DNA from: Rhodocyclales bacterium
Lineage (GTDB): Bacteria; Pseudomonadota; Gammaproteobacteria; Burkholderiales; Rhodocyclaceae
Length of the DNA stretch: 57,169 nt
Direction of reading: 5' to 3'
NCBI GenBank assembly: GCA_028292485.1
Contig: JAQGMG010000050.1
Coordinates: 1 to 57,169 of the forward strand
Made by a program: the position numbers and the translations under genes. Below the pieces are notes generated by a model. That model ran no database searches and was not told where the DNA came from. It worked only from the letters and a program-made list of their open reading frames with translations. Below, piece after piece: positions 9,290 through 17,065 of the stretch. Within the stretch, counting starts at the first letter, position 1; each line of letters begins with the position of its first letter.

Positions 9290-9440
9290 TGGAGCGTTGC
9301 CGCTCTCGGTCTCAACTTGGAAATGTTCCCGCTCCCAAATTCGCTCGTCCTGCATCCGGTGTTTGATCGAACTCCGGGCTTGCGTGCTCGCGCCGACGCC
9401 GTGGGCCTGACATGCCTCGATGAGGCTTGCAAACCGCCTC

Positions 9441-10727
9441 CTACATCAGCATCGACACAAACATCGCCACTGTCGCAATAGCCATCGCCACTGTCGCGCC
9501 CCAGCCTAGGACGCGCCACTTGAAGTCCATGACAAGCTTGCCCATCAGGCGATGGCTCGATACGACCAGCATCACCGACACCATGATCGGCACCGAGATC
9601 ACCGCGTTGATGACAGCAGCCCAGTACAGGGCGCGCATCGGGTTGACGTGTGCGAGACTGATCGCAGTGCCGATGATCATGGCCGCTGTGATGATGGCGT
9701 AGAAGGGTCCCGCCTTGCCGGGCGCCAGGTCGAGGCTCCTGCTCCAGCCGAATTGCGCTGCCACCGCGTAGGCCGCCGAGCCTGCCAGCACGGGCAGCGC
9801 AAGCATGCCCGTGCCGATGATGCCGAGGGCAAAGAGAAAGTAGGCACTCTTGCCCGCCACCGGCTCGAGCGCCGCCGCAGCCTGAGCCGCTGTCTCAATG
9901 TGAGTGATGCCATGTGCATTAAGCGTGGCTGCCGTAGCGATGATCATGAACAAGGCGATGAGGTTGGAAAAGCCCATGCCGGCCCATGTGTCGATCTTGA
10001 GGCGGCGCAATTGCCGACGTGCCTGACCGGGTGCCAGCAGCAAGGGTTTATCGCGCCCTACCCGATTGATCTCTTCCACTTCCTGCGAGGCCTGCCAGAA
10101 GAACAGGTAGGGGCTAATGGTCGTGCCGCAGATGGCGACAATGCTTGTGACATAGTCTTTCGACCAGTTCAGGGAGGGCATCAGGACGCCATGGAGTACC
10201 GCCAGCCAATCGATGTCCACGGCAAAGACGACGCCCACATACGCCAGCAATGACAAGGTCAGCCACTTGAGCACGGCAACGTAGCTTCGATAGGGAATGA
10301 ATATCTGCAACACCAGCGACAAGCTGCCGAATGCCAGCGTCCACAGCGTCTTGCTGCCGCCAGCCACCATAGCTGCAACGTCGCCCATGGCGCCCAGGTC
10401 GGCGCCGAGATTGATGACGTTTGCGATAACGAGCAGGCTGATGAGAAGCACAACGATCCAGCGTGCCTTGAACAGCTTGCTGAAATTCTCCCCCAGCCCT
10501 TCGCCAGTGACACGGCCGATGCGTGCGCTGGCCAATTGAATGCCCACCATCAACGGGTAGGTCAGCAGCAGCGTCCAGCCAATCGCGTAGCCGAATTGCG
10601 CACCGGCCTGCGAATAGGTTGCAATGCCGCTCGGGTCATCGTCAGCTGCGCCCGTGATCAGGCCAGGGCCGAGCGAATTCCACCATTTTTCCGGCTTGTC
10701 TTGTTTTGCGTGCTGCGAAGTGTTCAT
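9441..10727 (-). CDS. Divergent Nramp-family metal ion transporter
   Basis: 428 residues, about 11 membrane segments, Nramp fold. Start taken at 10727 (MNTSQHAKQD), preceded by AGGGAG; the frame open to 10901 is an unlikely extension over a small gene. The N-terminal GPGLITGAADDDPSG is the Nramp first-helix motif, but the canonical Asp-Pro-Gly-Asn is Asp-Pro-Ser-Gly. The sixth-helix motif, usually with Met-Pro-His, reads CGTTISPYLFF and lacks the Met that favours Mn/Fe over Ca/Mg. Members with such changes are Nramp-related proteins of different or unproven specificity. Probably moves divalent cations into the cytoplasm; the metal is uncertain. The small gene at 10844-10993 lies directly upstream on the same strand. 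Confidence 0.8.
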   Translation of the reverse strand: MNTSQHAKQDKPEKWWNSLGPGLITGAADDDPSGIATYSQAGAQFGYAIGWTLLLTYPLMVGIQLASARIGRVTGEGLGENFSKLFKARWIVVLLISLLVIANVINLGADLGAMGDVAAMVAGGSKTLWTLAFGSLSLVLQIFIPYRSYVAVLKWLTLSLLAYVGVVFAVDIDWLAVLHGVLMPSLNWSKDYVTSIVAICGTTISPYLFFWQASQEVEEINRVGRDKPLLLAPGQARRQLRRLKIDTWAGMGFSNLIALFMIIATAATLNAHGITHIETAAQAAAALEPVAGKSAYFLFALGIIGTGMLALPVLAGSAAYAVAAQFGWSRSLDLAPGKAGPFYAIITAAMIIGTAISLAHVNPMRALYWAAVINAVISVPIMVSVMLVVSSHRLMGKLVMDFKWRVLGWGATVAMAIATVAMFVSMLM

Positions 10728-10843
10728 GCTCCCTGTCCCGCATGCCTGTCTGGCATGACCCCGGCGGAGCTTTGACTCACTCCCGATCTTGTTGTGAAAA
10801 GCCTTTGCAACAGCGCTTCTGCCGCAAGGCTGGCGGTGCCCGT

Positions 10844-10993
10844 TTATCCAAAGCCGTGCAGTGCGGCAATGAGAATCAGAATTGGCACAGTGACCACGCA
10901 AAGCCCTATCAGGATGTATGCAACCATGCCTTCGGCACGCTCACGGCGTACTTCATGTGGCACCCAGGCGTATTTCGTTGATGCTGCTTTCAT
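10844..10993 (-). CDS. 49-residue single-pass membrane protein
   Basis: Short gene with a strong ribosome binding site (GGAGGAG, five bases before ATG). The peptide is MKAASTKYAWVPHEVRRERA, then EGM, then a hydrophobic helix of about 20 residues (VAYILIGLCVVTVPILILIA) and a short tail ending HGFG. Predicted topology: basic soluble N-terminus, one membrane helix, very short C-terminus. A good -24/-12 element lies at 11048-11062, 55 bases upstream. The family is not recognised. It sits just upstream of the Nramp gene and may be co-transcribed; a small regulatory or stabilising subunit is possible but unproven. Confidence 0.65.
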   Translation of the reverse strand: MKAASTKYAWVPHEVRRERAEGMVAYILIGLCVVTVPILILIAALHGFG

Positions 10994-11047
10994 CGTGTCT
11001 CCTCCTCTACGCCATTGGTATGGCTTGGCGCGGTCAGGCCTCCGATC

Positions 11048-11062
11048 GCAAGAAAGGTGCCC
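11048..11062 (-). promoter_or_regulatory. Sigma-54 (-24/-12) promoter candidate for 49-aa gene/Nramp
   Basis: Reads GGGCACC-TTTC-TTGC on the minus strand: GGCAC and TTGC both match, with exact GG-N10-GC spacing. Transcription would begin near 11036, about 43 bases before the 49-residue gene. Confidence 0.65.
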
Positions 11063-11124
11063 GGGGAATTCCAGCGGGGAACGAGAGTTGCTGTGTAGTC
11101 AGCTTTTGAACGATTGCAATCAAC

Positions 11125-12258
11125 ATGAAAATATTTCACTGCGACCACTGCGGGCAGCTGCTTTTCTTTGAAAACAGCCGCTGCGTAAATTGTGGTCATG
11201 CCCTCGCCTATCTGCCCGAGCTACAACGCATCGCCTCACTGGAGCCGACTGACGACGGACAATGGCGCTCGCCGCTTGCTGAAGCAGCCGGTCGCGAATA
11301 CCGGTTGTGCCAGAACTATGAAGACGAGAATGTCTGCAACTGGGCGGTGCCGGCTGACGATCCGCATACCTTCTGCGAATCCTGCAGAACCACGCTGGTC
11401 ATCCCGGCACTCACGGTGGCTGGCCACAAGGAAGCCTGGTTCCAGCTCGAAACGGCAAAGCGACGCCTCTTTTACAGCCTGATGAATCTCGGCCTGCACG
11501 TGCGCAGCCGTAGCGATGATCCCGAACACGGCCTGGGCTTCCAGTTTCTCGCCGCCGACGCACCCGGTGATGCCCCTGTAATGACCGGCCACGACGACGG
11601 CCTGATCACCATCAACCTGGCCGAAGCGGACGATGCCAAACGCGAGGAAGCCCGGCTCGCCCTGGGTGAGCCCTACCGCACGGTGCTCGGACATTTCCGC
11701 CATGAAATCGGTCACTACTTCTGGGACAGACTGGTCAAGGACAGCGCCGATCTCGAAGATTTCCGTGCGCTATTCGGCGATGAACGCCGGGACTATGAAG
11801 CGGCCCTGAAAGAACACTATGCAGCCGGCGTAGCCAACTGGCAGGAGCCGAACTGGCAGGAGAACTTCGTCAGTGCCTATGCCAGCTCGCACCCTTGGGA
11901 GGACTGGGCCGAAACCTGGGCGCATTACCTGCACATGGCCGACGCCCTGGAAACTGCCAGAGCGTGCGGCCTGACCCTGGCGCCTGCGCGAGAGGATGAA
12001 CCCAGTCTCGATGCGGAAAAAATTCCGGCGGCGGAAGAAGCTACCGTCAACGAGATGGTGCGCGACTGGGTCGCGCTGACATACGTGCTGAACAATCTCA
12101 ACCGCAGCCTTGGCCTGTCCGATGCTTACCCGTTTGTACTATCGCCAGTGGTGATCGAAAAGCTGGAGTTCGTGCACAAGCTCATAGTCAAAGCCAGTGC
12201 CGCGCCGCCTGTGGAAGCGGAAGAAAGCGGCCTCGGCGTTGCTGCGGAACCGGCTTGA
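11125..12258 (+). CDS. Zinc-ribbon putative metallopeptidase (COG4307-like)
   Basis: 377 residues. N-terminal zinc ribbon with Cys6/Cys9 and Cys20/Cys23 (CDHCG and CVNCG), a second Cys cluster near residues 66-95, then a metallopeptidase-like domain with HEIGH at 193-197. His193, His197 and a downstream Glu-rich stretch (HPWEDWAETWAHYLHM) suit zinc binding and catalysis. This layout fits the uncharacterised family of putative zinc-binding metallopeptidases often found beside stress genes in Pseudomonas and Burkholderiales. Cytoplasmic, no signal peptide. Substrate unknown. Divergent from the Nramp unit and followed 79 bases later by a DUF2383 gene. Confidence 0.8.
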   Translation: MKIFHCDHCGQLLFFENSRCVNCGHALAYLPELQRIASLEPTDDGQWRSPLAEAAGREYRLCQNYEDENVCNWAVPADDPHTFCESCRTTLVIPALTVAGHKEAWFQLETAKRRLFYSLMNLGLHVRSRSDDPEHGLGFQFLAADAPGDAPVMTGHDDGLITINLAEADDAKREEARLALGEPYRTVLGHFRHEIGHYFWDRLVKDSADLEDFRALFGDERRDYEAALKEHYAAGVANWQEPNWQENFVSAYASSHPWEDWAETWAHYLHMADALETARACGLTLAPAREDEPSLDAEKIPAAEEATVNEMVRDWVALTYVLNNLNRSLGLSDAYPFVLSPVVIEKLEFVHKLIVKASAAPPVEAEESGLGVAAEPA

Positions 12259-12337
12259 GCGCGTGACCTTTCCGGGAACAGATCGTGCAGCCCGGAAGAT
12301 GGCAGTCCATTCATGAACTCGTAGCAAGGAGGCAGGT

Positions 12338-12790
12338 ATGACTACAAGCACAACGACCGAGGCCGTTTCCGTTCTGAACGACCTGATCCAGACATCCAGC
12401 GACGGCGAAAAAGGCTTTCTCCGCGCCGCTGACGACACCAGCAGCATCGATTTGCGGGTGATATTCCTGGCGGCGTCGCAGCGCTGTGCTGCTGCAGCGC
12501 GTGAGCTGCAGGGGCTGGTTGTAGACCTGGACGGCGAACCGGAGACGCGCGGCAGCATCGCCGGAGCAATCCACCGCGGCTGGCTCGATCTGAAGGCAGC
12601 AATCATGTCGCGCGATGATCTTGCGGTGCTCGAGGAATGCGAACGCGGCGAAGACTTTGCCAAACGCCGCTACGCGGAGGCACTGAAGAAAGATCTGCCG
12701 CCAGATGTACGTCTCGTCGTGCAGCGTCAGTACGAAGGCGTCATCACCAACCACGACAGAGTTTTGGGCCTGCGTGACGAGCGCCGCTAA
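12338..12790 (+). CDS. PA2169/DUF2383 four-helix-bundle protein
   Basis: 150 residues, preceded by AGGAGG. All-helical, starting TTTEAVSVLNDLIQTSSDGE with the DGEKGF motif typical of the family, which has a ferritin-like four-helix fold. PA2169 of Pseudomonas aeruginosa, the family's name-giver, lies in a region that also carries trehalose and glycogen genes, as here. No biochemical function is established. A weak GG-N10-GC pair lies about 50 bases upstream, not good enough to call as a promoter. A long hairpin follows the stop codon. Confidence 0.8.
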   Translation: MTTSTTTEAVSVLNDLIQTSSDGEKGFLRAADDTSSIDLRVIFLAASQRCAAAARELQGLVVDLDGEPETRGSIAGAIHRGWLDLKAAIMSRDDLAVLEECERGEDFAKRRYAEALKKDLPPDVRLVVQRQYEGVITNHDRVLGLRDERR

Positions 12791-12900
12791 AAACGCGTAG
12801 CGACGCGGCTGACGTTGTTGGCTCGCTCGCCGTACTAACGTACTGCTCTGCGCGAGCCGCCTGGTCAGCCACGCGTTCGCTCCTGTCACTAAGCGTTTTT
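12789..12900. repeat. Long imperfect palindrome after the DUF2383 gene
   Basis: Runs from AAAAACGC to GCGTTTTT, with inner arms GACGCGGCTGACG/GTCAGCCACGCG and GGCTCGC/GCGAGCC around a GTACTAACGTAC centre. It could fold into a long stem in RNA of either strand and act as a bidirectional terminator between the converging genes. Confidence 0.5.
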
Positions 12901-12955
12901 ACTCTTCGCTTGAGAAAGCAAGAACAAGATCTTTTGAGGAATCCATCCCACGCAC

Positions 12956-13040
12956 CGTCATTCCCGCGAAAGCGGGAATCCACTTCTACGTGATGCTCGT
13001 CCGTGCCACAAAGTGGATTCCCGCTTTCGCGGGAATGACG
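12956..13040. repeat. Dispersed palindromic repeat family R1, copy a
   Basis: Outer arms CGTCATTCCCGC/GCGGGAATGACG, each followed inward by a second arm (GCGGGAATCCAC/GTGGATTCCCGC), spacer about 30 bases. Further copies at 37036, 38237, 39791 and 54318. It lies in a gap between convergent genes and ends one base before the stop codon of the receiver gene. Confidence 0.85.
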
Positions 13041-13514
13041 TCAGCGCTTGAGCGTCTGGCGCAGGCGCGCCATCTCTGCAATCGTTGCATACAGCAATTG
13101 GGGCGACACCGGCTTGGTCAGGTGTGCGTTGAAGCCGTACGACATGGACTTGAGCTTTTCCTGGCGCAGCGCCGAGGCCGTGAAGGCCACCGCCGGGATG
13201 GGTACGACAACGTCATTGCGCGCTTCCCACTCGCGGATTCGCGACAGGGTGACGTAACCGTCCTGGTCGGGCATGGCGATATCGCAGATCAATACGTCGG
13301 GCATGTTGTGCGGGCCCAGCTCCTCGATCAGGTCGACCCCGCTCATTCCCGATGAGGCAAGCAGCACTTCAACGCCCTGGTGGGCAAGCAGAGCGGAAAG
13401 ACCTTCGCGCGCCTCGCGATTATCATCGATAACGAGTACCGACAGCCCCAGCAGCGGGCCTGTCGAGCGCACGTTAATGGGGTAGTGGTAAGAAGACGCG
13501 GAATGTAGATCCAT
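13041..13514 (-). CDS. Single-domain response regulator (CheY-like)
   Basis: 157 residues from the ATG at 13514, chosen for AGGGA about eight bases upstream; an ATG at 13550 is possible. Receiver domain with acidic pair Asp30/Asp31 (VLVIDDN), phospho-acceptor Asp78 (DVLICDIAMPDQDG), Thr112 and Lys134 (HLTKPVS). There is no output domain, so it acts as a phosphorelay or protein-contact module. Its start lies inside the end of the histidine kinase gene in a different frame (41-base overlap), so the pair looks like a hybrid kinase split in two and should be translationally coupled. The kinase is the obvious phosphate donor. Confidence 0.85.
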   Translation of the reverse strand: MDLHSASSYHYPINVRSTGPLLGLSVLVIDDNREAREGLSALLAHQGVEVLLASSGMSGVDLIEELGPHNMPDVLICDIAMPDQDGYVTLSRIREWEARNDVVVPIPAVAFTASALRQEKLKSMSYGFNAHLTKPVSPQLLYATIAEMARLRQTLKR

Positions 13515-14976
13515 GCCCGATTCCCTCACTTTCACATTGCAGACTGCCACCGCTCAATTCAGCGATACGCCGTGATACGGCAAGTCCTAATCCAAGCCCC
13601 GCAGCACGTCGTGTCTGCGAGCTATCGACTTGCCGGAACGGCTCGAACAAGGAGGCAACAAAGCCCGGCGCGATGCCGTTGCCGTTGTCCTCCACGGAAA
13701 CGACTGCCATGCCGCCCTGGCGACTCACGCCGATTTGAATGTCGCCACCGTCATGGGTGAACTTGATGGCATTGGACAGCAGATGACGAATGATTTGCTG
13801 CACCCTCTCTACATCGCCGTGCATGTCGATATCGGCAAGCTCTGGCGTGAAGCTGACAGAAATCTCCTTCTGTACCGCTTCCGCGCTCAGGTTATCCACC
13901 ACGGCCTGGATGGCACCATTCAATGAATAGGCCTGCGGCAGGAGATTGAGTTGTCCATTCAATATCTGCGTGGCATCGAGCAGGGCTTCGATAAGACCGA
14001 CTTGCTGCGTGACACCGGTCTTGATGCCTGCCAGTGCGCGTTGCACGATGGGCTTGCTGGTGTCGATCTGACTCTCCAGCACATGTGCCCAGCTCTGGAT
14101 ACCGTTGAGTGGCGAGCGCAATTCGTGCGAGACCACCGACAGGAACTGGTCGCGGGCACGCGAAGCCGCCTCCGCCTTCTGCCGCGAGAGTTCTTCGCGC
14201 TGCAGACTGTCACGATGCAGAGCGTGCGCTTCGATGCAGGAAGTAATGTCCTGCGTAACAATCAAGACGCCTTGCGTGCCGTCGGGCAATGCACTTGCAA
14301 CGAGATGATGCTGACGCTCGCCAACGCGCAGCGCGAACTCCACCTCGCGCGGCGCCGTGCCACTGCTGTCACCGATGCCACTCACGCCAGATCGCAGGAG
14401 CTCGCTGAAAGCGTGACTGGCCGTCTCGGGCAGATTGATTTCGTGCAGATGCTTGCCTATCGCGGCGGTCGCGTCGATCCCCAATAACGCTTCCATACCC
14501 GAGCTTACGAATTCCAGGCGCCCTTGCGCATCGAATCCGGTCAGGACGCTCGGCAGACGCACAGCCGGAGCTTCGGTATTCGTTGTCGTGCGGGGGGCTT
14601 TCAGCGAGGTGACATCCGTGCAGGCGCTGACGAGCCCGCCAAAGCTCCCGTCCGCCCGCCGCCAGGGCGATGCCCGATCCAGCATCCAGCGATATACGCC
14701 GTCGCGCCGTCGCAGCCGGTACTGGATTTCCACGTCCGCCTGCGCTGCGGTTGCATCACGAAAGGCGGTATTGACGCCTGCCCTGTCATCGGTATGCACA
14801 GCGCGGAGCCAGCCACTGCCGCTCTCTTCTTCATTCGAGCGGCCCGTGAATTTGCCCCACGCTTCATTGAAGAAACGACATACACCCTGCTCGTCGGACA
14901 ACCGTGTCAGCGTCGGCGTACGTGCCGCCATGACGTGCAAGAGATTTTCGGTATCTTCCATGACTGTCGATTGCAT
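13474..14976 (-). CDS. PAS-domain sensor histidine kinase
   Basis: 500 residues. Two PAS domains (about 20-125, with a PAC motif DVEIQYRLRRRDGVYRW, and 145-250), a short coiled linker rich in Glu/Arg, the HisKA dimerisation box with phospho-accepting His284 (SVVSHELRSPLNG), and a HATPase domain with N box HLLSNAIKFTHDGG, G1 VEDNGNGI and G2 GLGLGLAVSRR. No membrane segments, so it senses a cytoplasmic signal through its PAS domains. The reading frame overlaps the receiver gene downstream. Target genes are unknown; the neighbouring stress genes are candidates. Confidence 0.9.
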   Translation of the reverse strand: MQSTVMEDTENLLHVMAARTPTLTRLSDEQGVCRFFNEAWGKFTGRSNEEESGSGWLRAVHTDDRAGVNTAFRDATAAQADVEIQYRLRRRDGVYRWMLDRASPWRRADGSFGGLVSACTDVTSLKAPRTTTNTEAPAVRLPSVLTGFDAQGRLEFVSSGMEALLGIDATAAIGKHLHEINLPETASHAFSELLRSGVSGIGDSSGTAPREVEFALRVGERQHHLVASALPDGTQGVLIVTQDITSCIEAHALHRDSLQREELSRQKAEAASRARDQFLSVVSHELRSPLNGIQSWAHVLESQIDTSKPIVQRALAGIKTGVTQQVGLIEALLDATQILNGQLNLLPQAYSLNGAIQAVVDNLSAEAVQKEISVSFTPELADIDMHGDVERVQQIIRHLLSNAIKFTHDGGDIQIGVSRQGGMAVVSVEDNGNGIAPGFVASLFEPFRQVDSSQTRRAAGLGLGLAVSRRIAELSGGSLQCESEGIGHGSTFRVFLPLPH

Positions 14977-15264
14977 TTCCGGCCACCCGCCTGAAACAAA
15001 TCAGGACAAGCACTCCTCACTTTTCATTTAGCAGAAAGCATTTCCCACCTGCCAAGGCAGCGAGGGTTACAACGCTTTCACCGATGTAATTTCATCCATG
15101 TACGATGGCTCTGGTACGAGTCCGAAGCCGGCAACCCGAAAGCCCATCCCGTTTCCGGATATGCAGAACGCCTCATCCGTTTTTGTTCGATCTGCCGCAA
15201 ACAGCGTGTAAATCATACTCCGCAAGACCATTCTTGCGACTGCGCATGCAGCGCGGCTTACCCG

Positions 15265-15495
15265 CTATACCGCATCGCCAATCGAAAGATCGTGCTGGAT
15301 CGAATCCTCGCTGAAAGCGTCGGCGGGCTTGCCGGCGGCAGGCGTCGGTTTCGACCAGCGCGGGGAAGCACTTTCTGCGGAAGGTGTTTTTTCCGTGGTG
15401 CTGGCGTACCGGCGCCGCATGGCCGAGTAAGTGCTTTTGGCCGCGAGTGTCGCTGCGGCCAATATGCCAAGCTTGATAAGGGTGGATTTCGACAT
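15265..15495 (-). CDS. 76-residue membrane-anchored small protein
   Basis: MSKSTLIKLGILAAATLAAK is a short N-terminal membrane anchor, then a basic stretch (MRRRY) and a Ser/Pro/Lys-rich tail ending DLSIGDAV. Start at 15495 chosen because GAAGGAG lies eight bases upstream; the same frame opens at 15540, where ATG overlaps the stop of the Pro-rich peptide. Family not recognised. Probably inner membrane with the tail exposed. Likely an operon with the Pro-rich gene, driven by the element at 15753-15767. Confidence 0.6.
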   Translation of the reverse strand: MSKSTLIKLGILAAATLAAKSTYSAMRRRYASTTEKTPSAESASPRWSKPTPAAGKPADAFSEDSIQHDLSIGDAV

Positions 15496-15536
15496 TGCAG
15501 TCTCCTTCGTGATGTCTCTGAAAGCAGTCGCTCTTG

Positions 15537-15656
15537 TCATACCTGTTCAGGCAAGGGCGGCGGCTCGATTGGAGGAGGCACTGGCGGCGTAGGCGGATCA
15601 CCCTGAGGCGGTTGAGGCGGCTCTACGAGGGGGCGAACAGGGTCGGTCACCGGCAT
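15537..15656 (-). CDS. 39-residue proline-rich peptide
   Basis: Reads MPVTDPVRPLVEPPQPPQGD and continues with more Pro-Pro repeats to PLPEQV. About 18 of 39 residues are Pro. It ends in ATGA, whose ATG opens the longer form of the next gene. GGAG lies about 13 bases upstream, rather far. A good -24/-12 element is 97 bases upstream. Low-complexity peptides of this sort are easily missed; it could be a leader peptide, since poly-Pro stalls ribosomes lacking EF-P, or a small envelope-binding protein. Not certain to be translated. Confidence 0.45.
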   Translation of the reverse strand: MPVTDPVRPLVEPPQPPQGDPPTPPVPPPIEPPPLPEQV

Positions 15657-15752
15657 GTTCGGTGTGACCACTCCATTCAGATATAACCCCGAAACAACAA
15701 TTTGCTCTGCGTGCACAACTAACTCCTCAGACCATTACAAACGTCAAGTTCA

Positions 15753-15767
15753 GCAATGTGCATGCCT
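15753..15767 (-). promoter_or_regulatory. Sigma-54 promoter candidate for small-protein pair
   Basis: Reads AGGCATG-CACA-TTGC on the minus strand, exact GG-N10-GC spacing. Predicted start near 15741, 85 bases before the Pro-rich gene. Confidence 0.6.
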
Positions 15768-15894
15768 GCGCTCGACGCGATGCCTTCACGGCGGCGATAC
15801 CGGTACGGGCGTTCTGGCAGAAAACCACTCAAGCTGGCGCTGATTTGCACCATCGTAAATATGACAATGATATTTACGGGGATGGCCTTGCCCC

Positions 15895-17028
15895 TTATGC
15901 AGCAGTAGTGACGGGCAATGCCTGCAGAAAGTGCTGCAACCTCGTTTCAGCCATATCGAGGCCGGCGCTTGCATCGAGGGCGTCGCGGGAGGTCAGGCTG
16001 CCGGCCTGATAAGCCTGAAGAATTGCCGGATGGATGTAGCAACGCCGGCATACAGCGGGCGTGTTGCCGAGCCGCGATGCGACGATTTCTACAATCGACA
16101 CGATATTTTTCTTGCGTACCGCTTCTTCGTCCTTGACTCCCTCTCTTGCCCCCTCCTGCCCAGCCTCGGCCGCTGGCAGCTGCATGAGAAGTTCGAGCGC
16201 CAGCACGCTGCCAGCCCAGGTGCGGAAATCCTTCGCAGTGAAGCCGGAATCGTTCGAAGGTGACGCCTCGCCCTGACCACAGACGGTACGCAGATATTCA
16301 TTCACGTCGCCGGAACCGACCTTGTGCCGCTCGCCGTTCTCATCCAGGTACTGGAACAGCTCGTGCCCCGGAATGTCGGCGCAACGTTTGACGATCCTGG
16401 CCACACGTGCGTCACGAACGGTGATGTCGTGCTCGACACCGCTCTTGCCCCGGAAGCGGAAGCTCAGGCGGCTGCCTTGTACCTCCACGTGCTCGTTCTG
16501 CAGTGTCGTCAGGCCATACGAATCATTGGCCTGCACATAGGCTTCGTTACCGACACGGATCAGGGTCGTCTCAAGCAGACGCACCAGGGTGGCCAGCACC
16601 CGCTGGCGCGGCATGCCAGGCAAGGCCAGGTCCTCATCGACGCGTTGCCGGATGAGAGGCAGAGCCTGACTGAATGCCAGCATGCGATCGTATTTGTTGG
16701 CATCGCGCATCTCCCGCCATCTGGCGTGATAGCGGTATTGCTTGCGACCACGCGCGTCACGACCCGTGGCTTGCAGATGCCCGTCGGGGTCGGTGCAAAT
16801 CCATACATCCGCATACGCAGGCGGGATCGCCAATGCGTTGATACGCCTGATCTCGTCGGCATCGCGCAAGCGTGAGCCGTCTGGCAGGAAATAGATGAAT
16901 TTTATGCCCTTGGGCCCACGTACCTGCCGCCGTGAGATGCCCTGGCAGTCGTCACGGACATAGTTGAGCGGATAGAACGGCGTAGCGTTCTTGCGGCCCC
17001 TTCGTTTGCGCGCTGCGTGCGGTTGCAT
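15895..17028 (-). CDS. DNA topoisomerase IB (poxvirus-type)
   Basis: 377 residues, usual length for bacterial topoisomerase IB. It relaxes supercoils by nicking one strand through a 3'-phosphotyrosine. Recognisable blocks: N-terminal DNA-clamp domain (RGPKGIKFIYFLPDGSRL, IPPAYADVWICTDPDGHLQA), catalytic core with Arg in LLETTLIRVGNEAY, FRFRGKSGVEHDI, the second catalytic Arg in SGFTAKDFRTWAGSV, and the nucleophile Tyr in VCRRCYIHPAIL. It starts 37 bases downstream of the NtrC-type regulator's stop and may share its transcript. Non-essential enzyme often found in stress regions of Pseudomonas and Burkholderiales. Confidence 0.92.
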   Translation of the reverse strand: MQPHAARKRRGRKNATPFYPLNYVRDDCQGISRRQVRGPKGIKFIYFLPDGSRLRDADEIRRINALAIPPAYADVWICTDPDGHLQATGRDARGRKQYRYHARWREMRDANKYDRMLAFSQALPLIRQRVDEDLALPGMPRQRVLATLVRLLETTLIRVGNEAYVQANDSYGLTTLQNEHVEVQGSRLSFRFRGKSGVEHDITVRDARVARIVKRCADIPGHELFQYLDENGERHKVGSGDVNEYLRTVCGQGEASPSNDSGFTAKDFRTWAGSVLALELLMQLPAAEAGQEGAREGVKDEEAVRKKNIVSIVEIVASRLGNTPAVCRRCYIHPAILQAYQAGSLTSRDALDASAGLDMAETRLQHFLQALPVTTAA

Positions 17029-17065
17029 ACGAGCGTGTCACGAATGATTGCTGAACGATCGGTTC

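Noticed and set aside
12956-13040. Repeat R1 as a CRISPR or insertion element
   Set aside because: Single palindromes scattered singly over 40 kb, with no regular spacers, no transposase and no target duplications seen.
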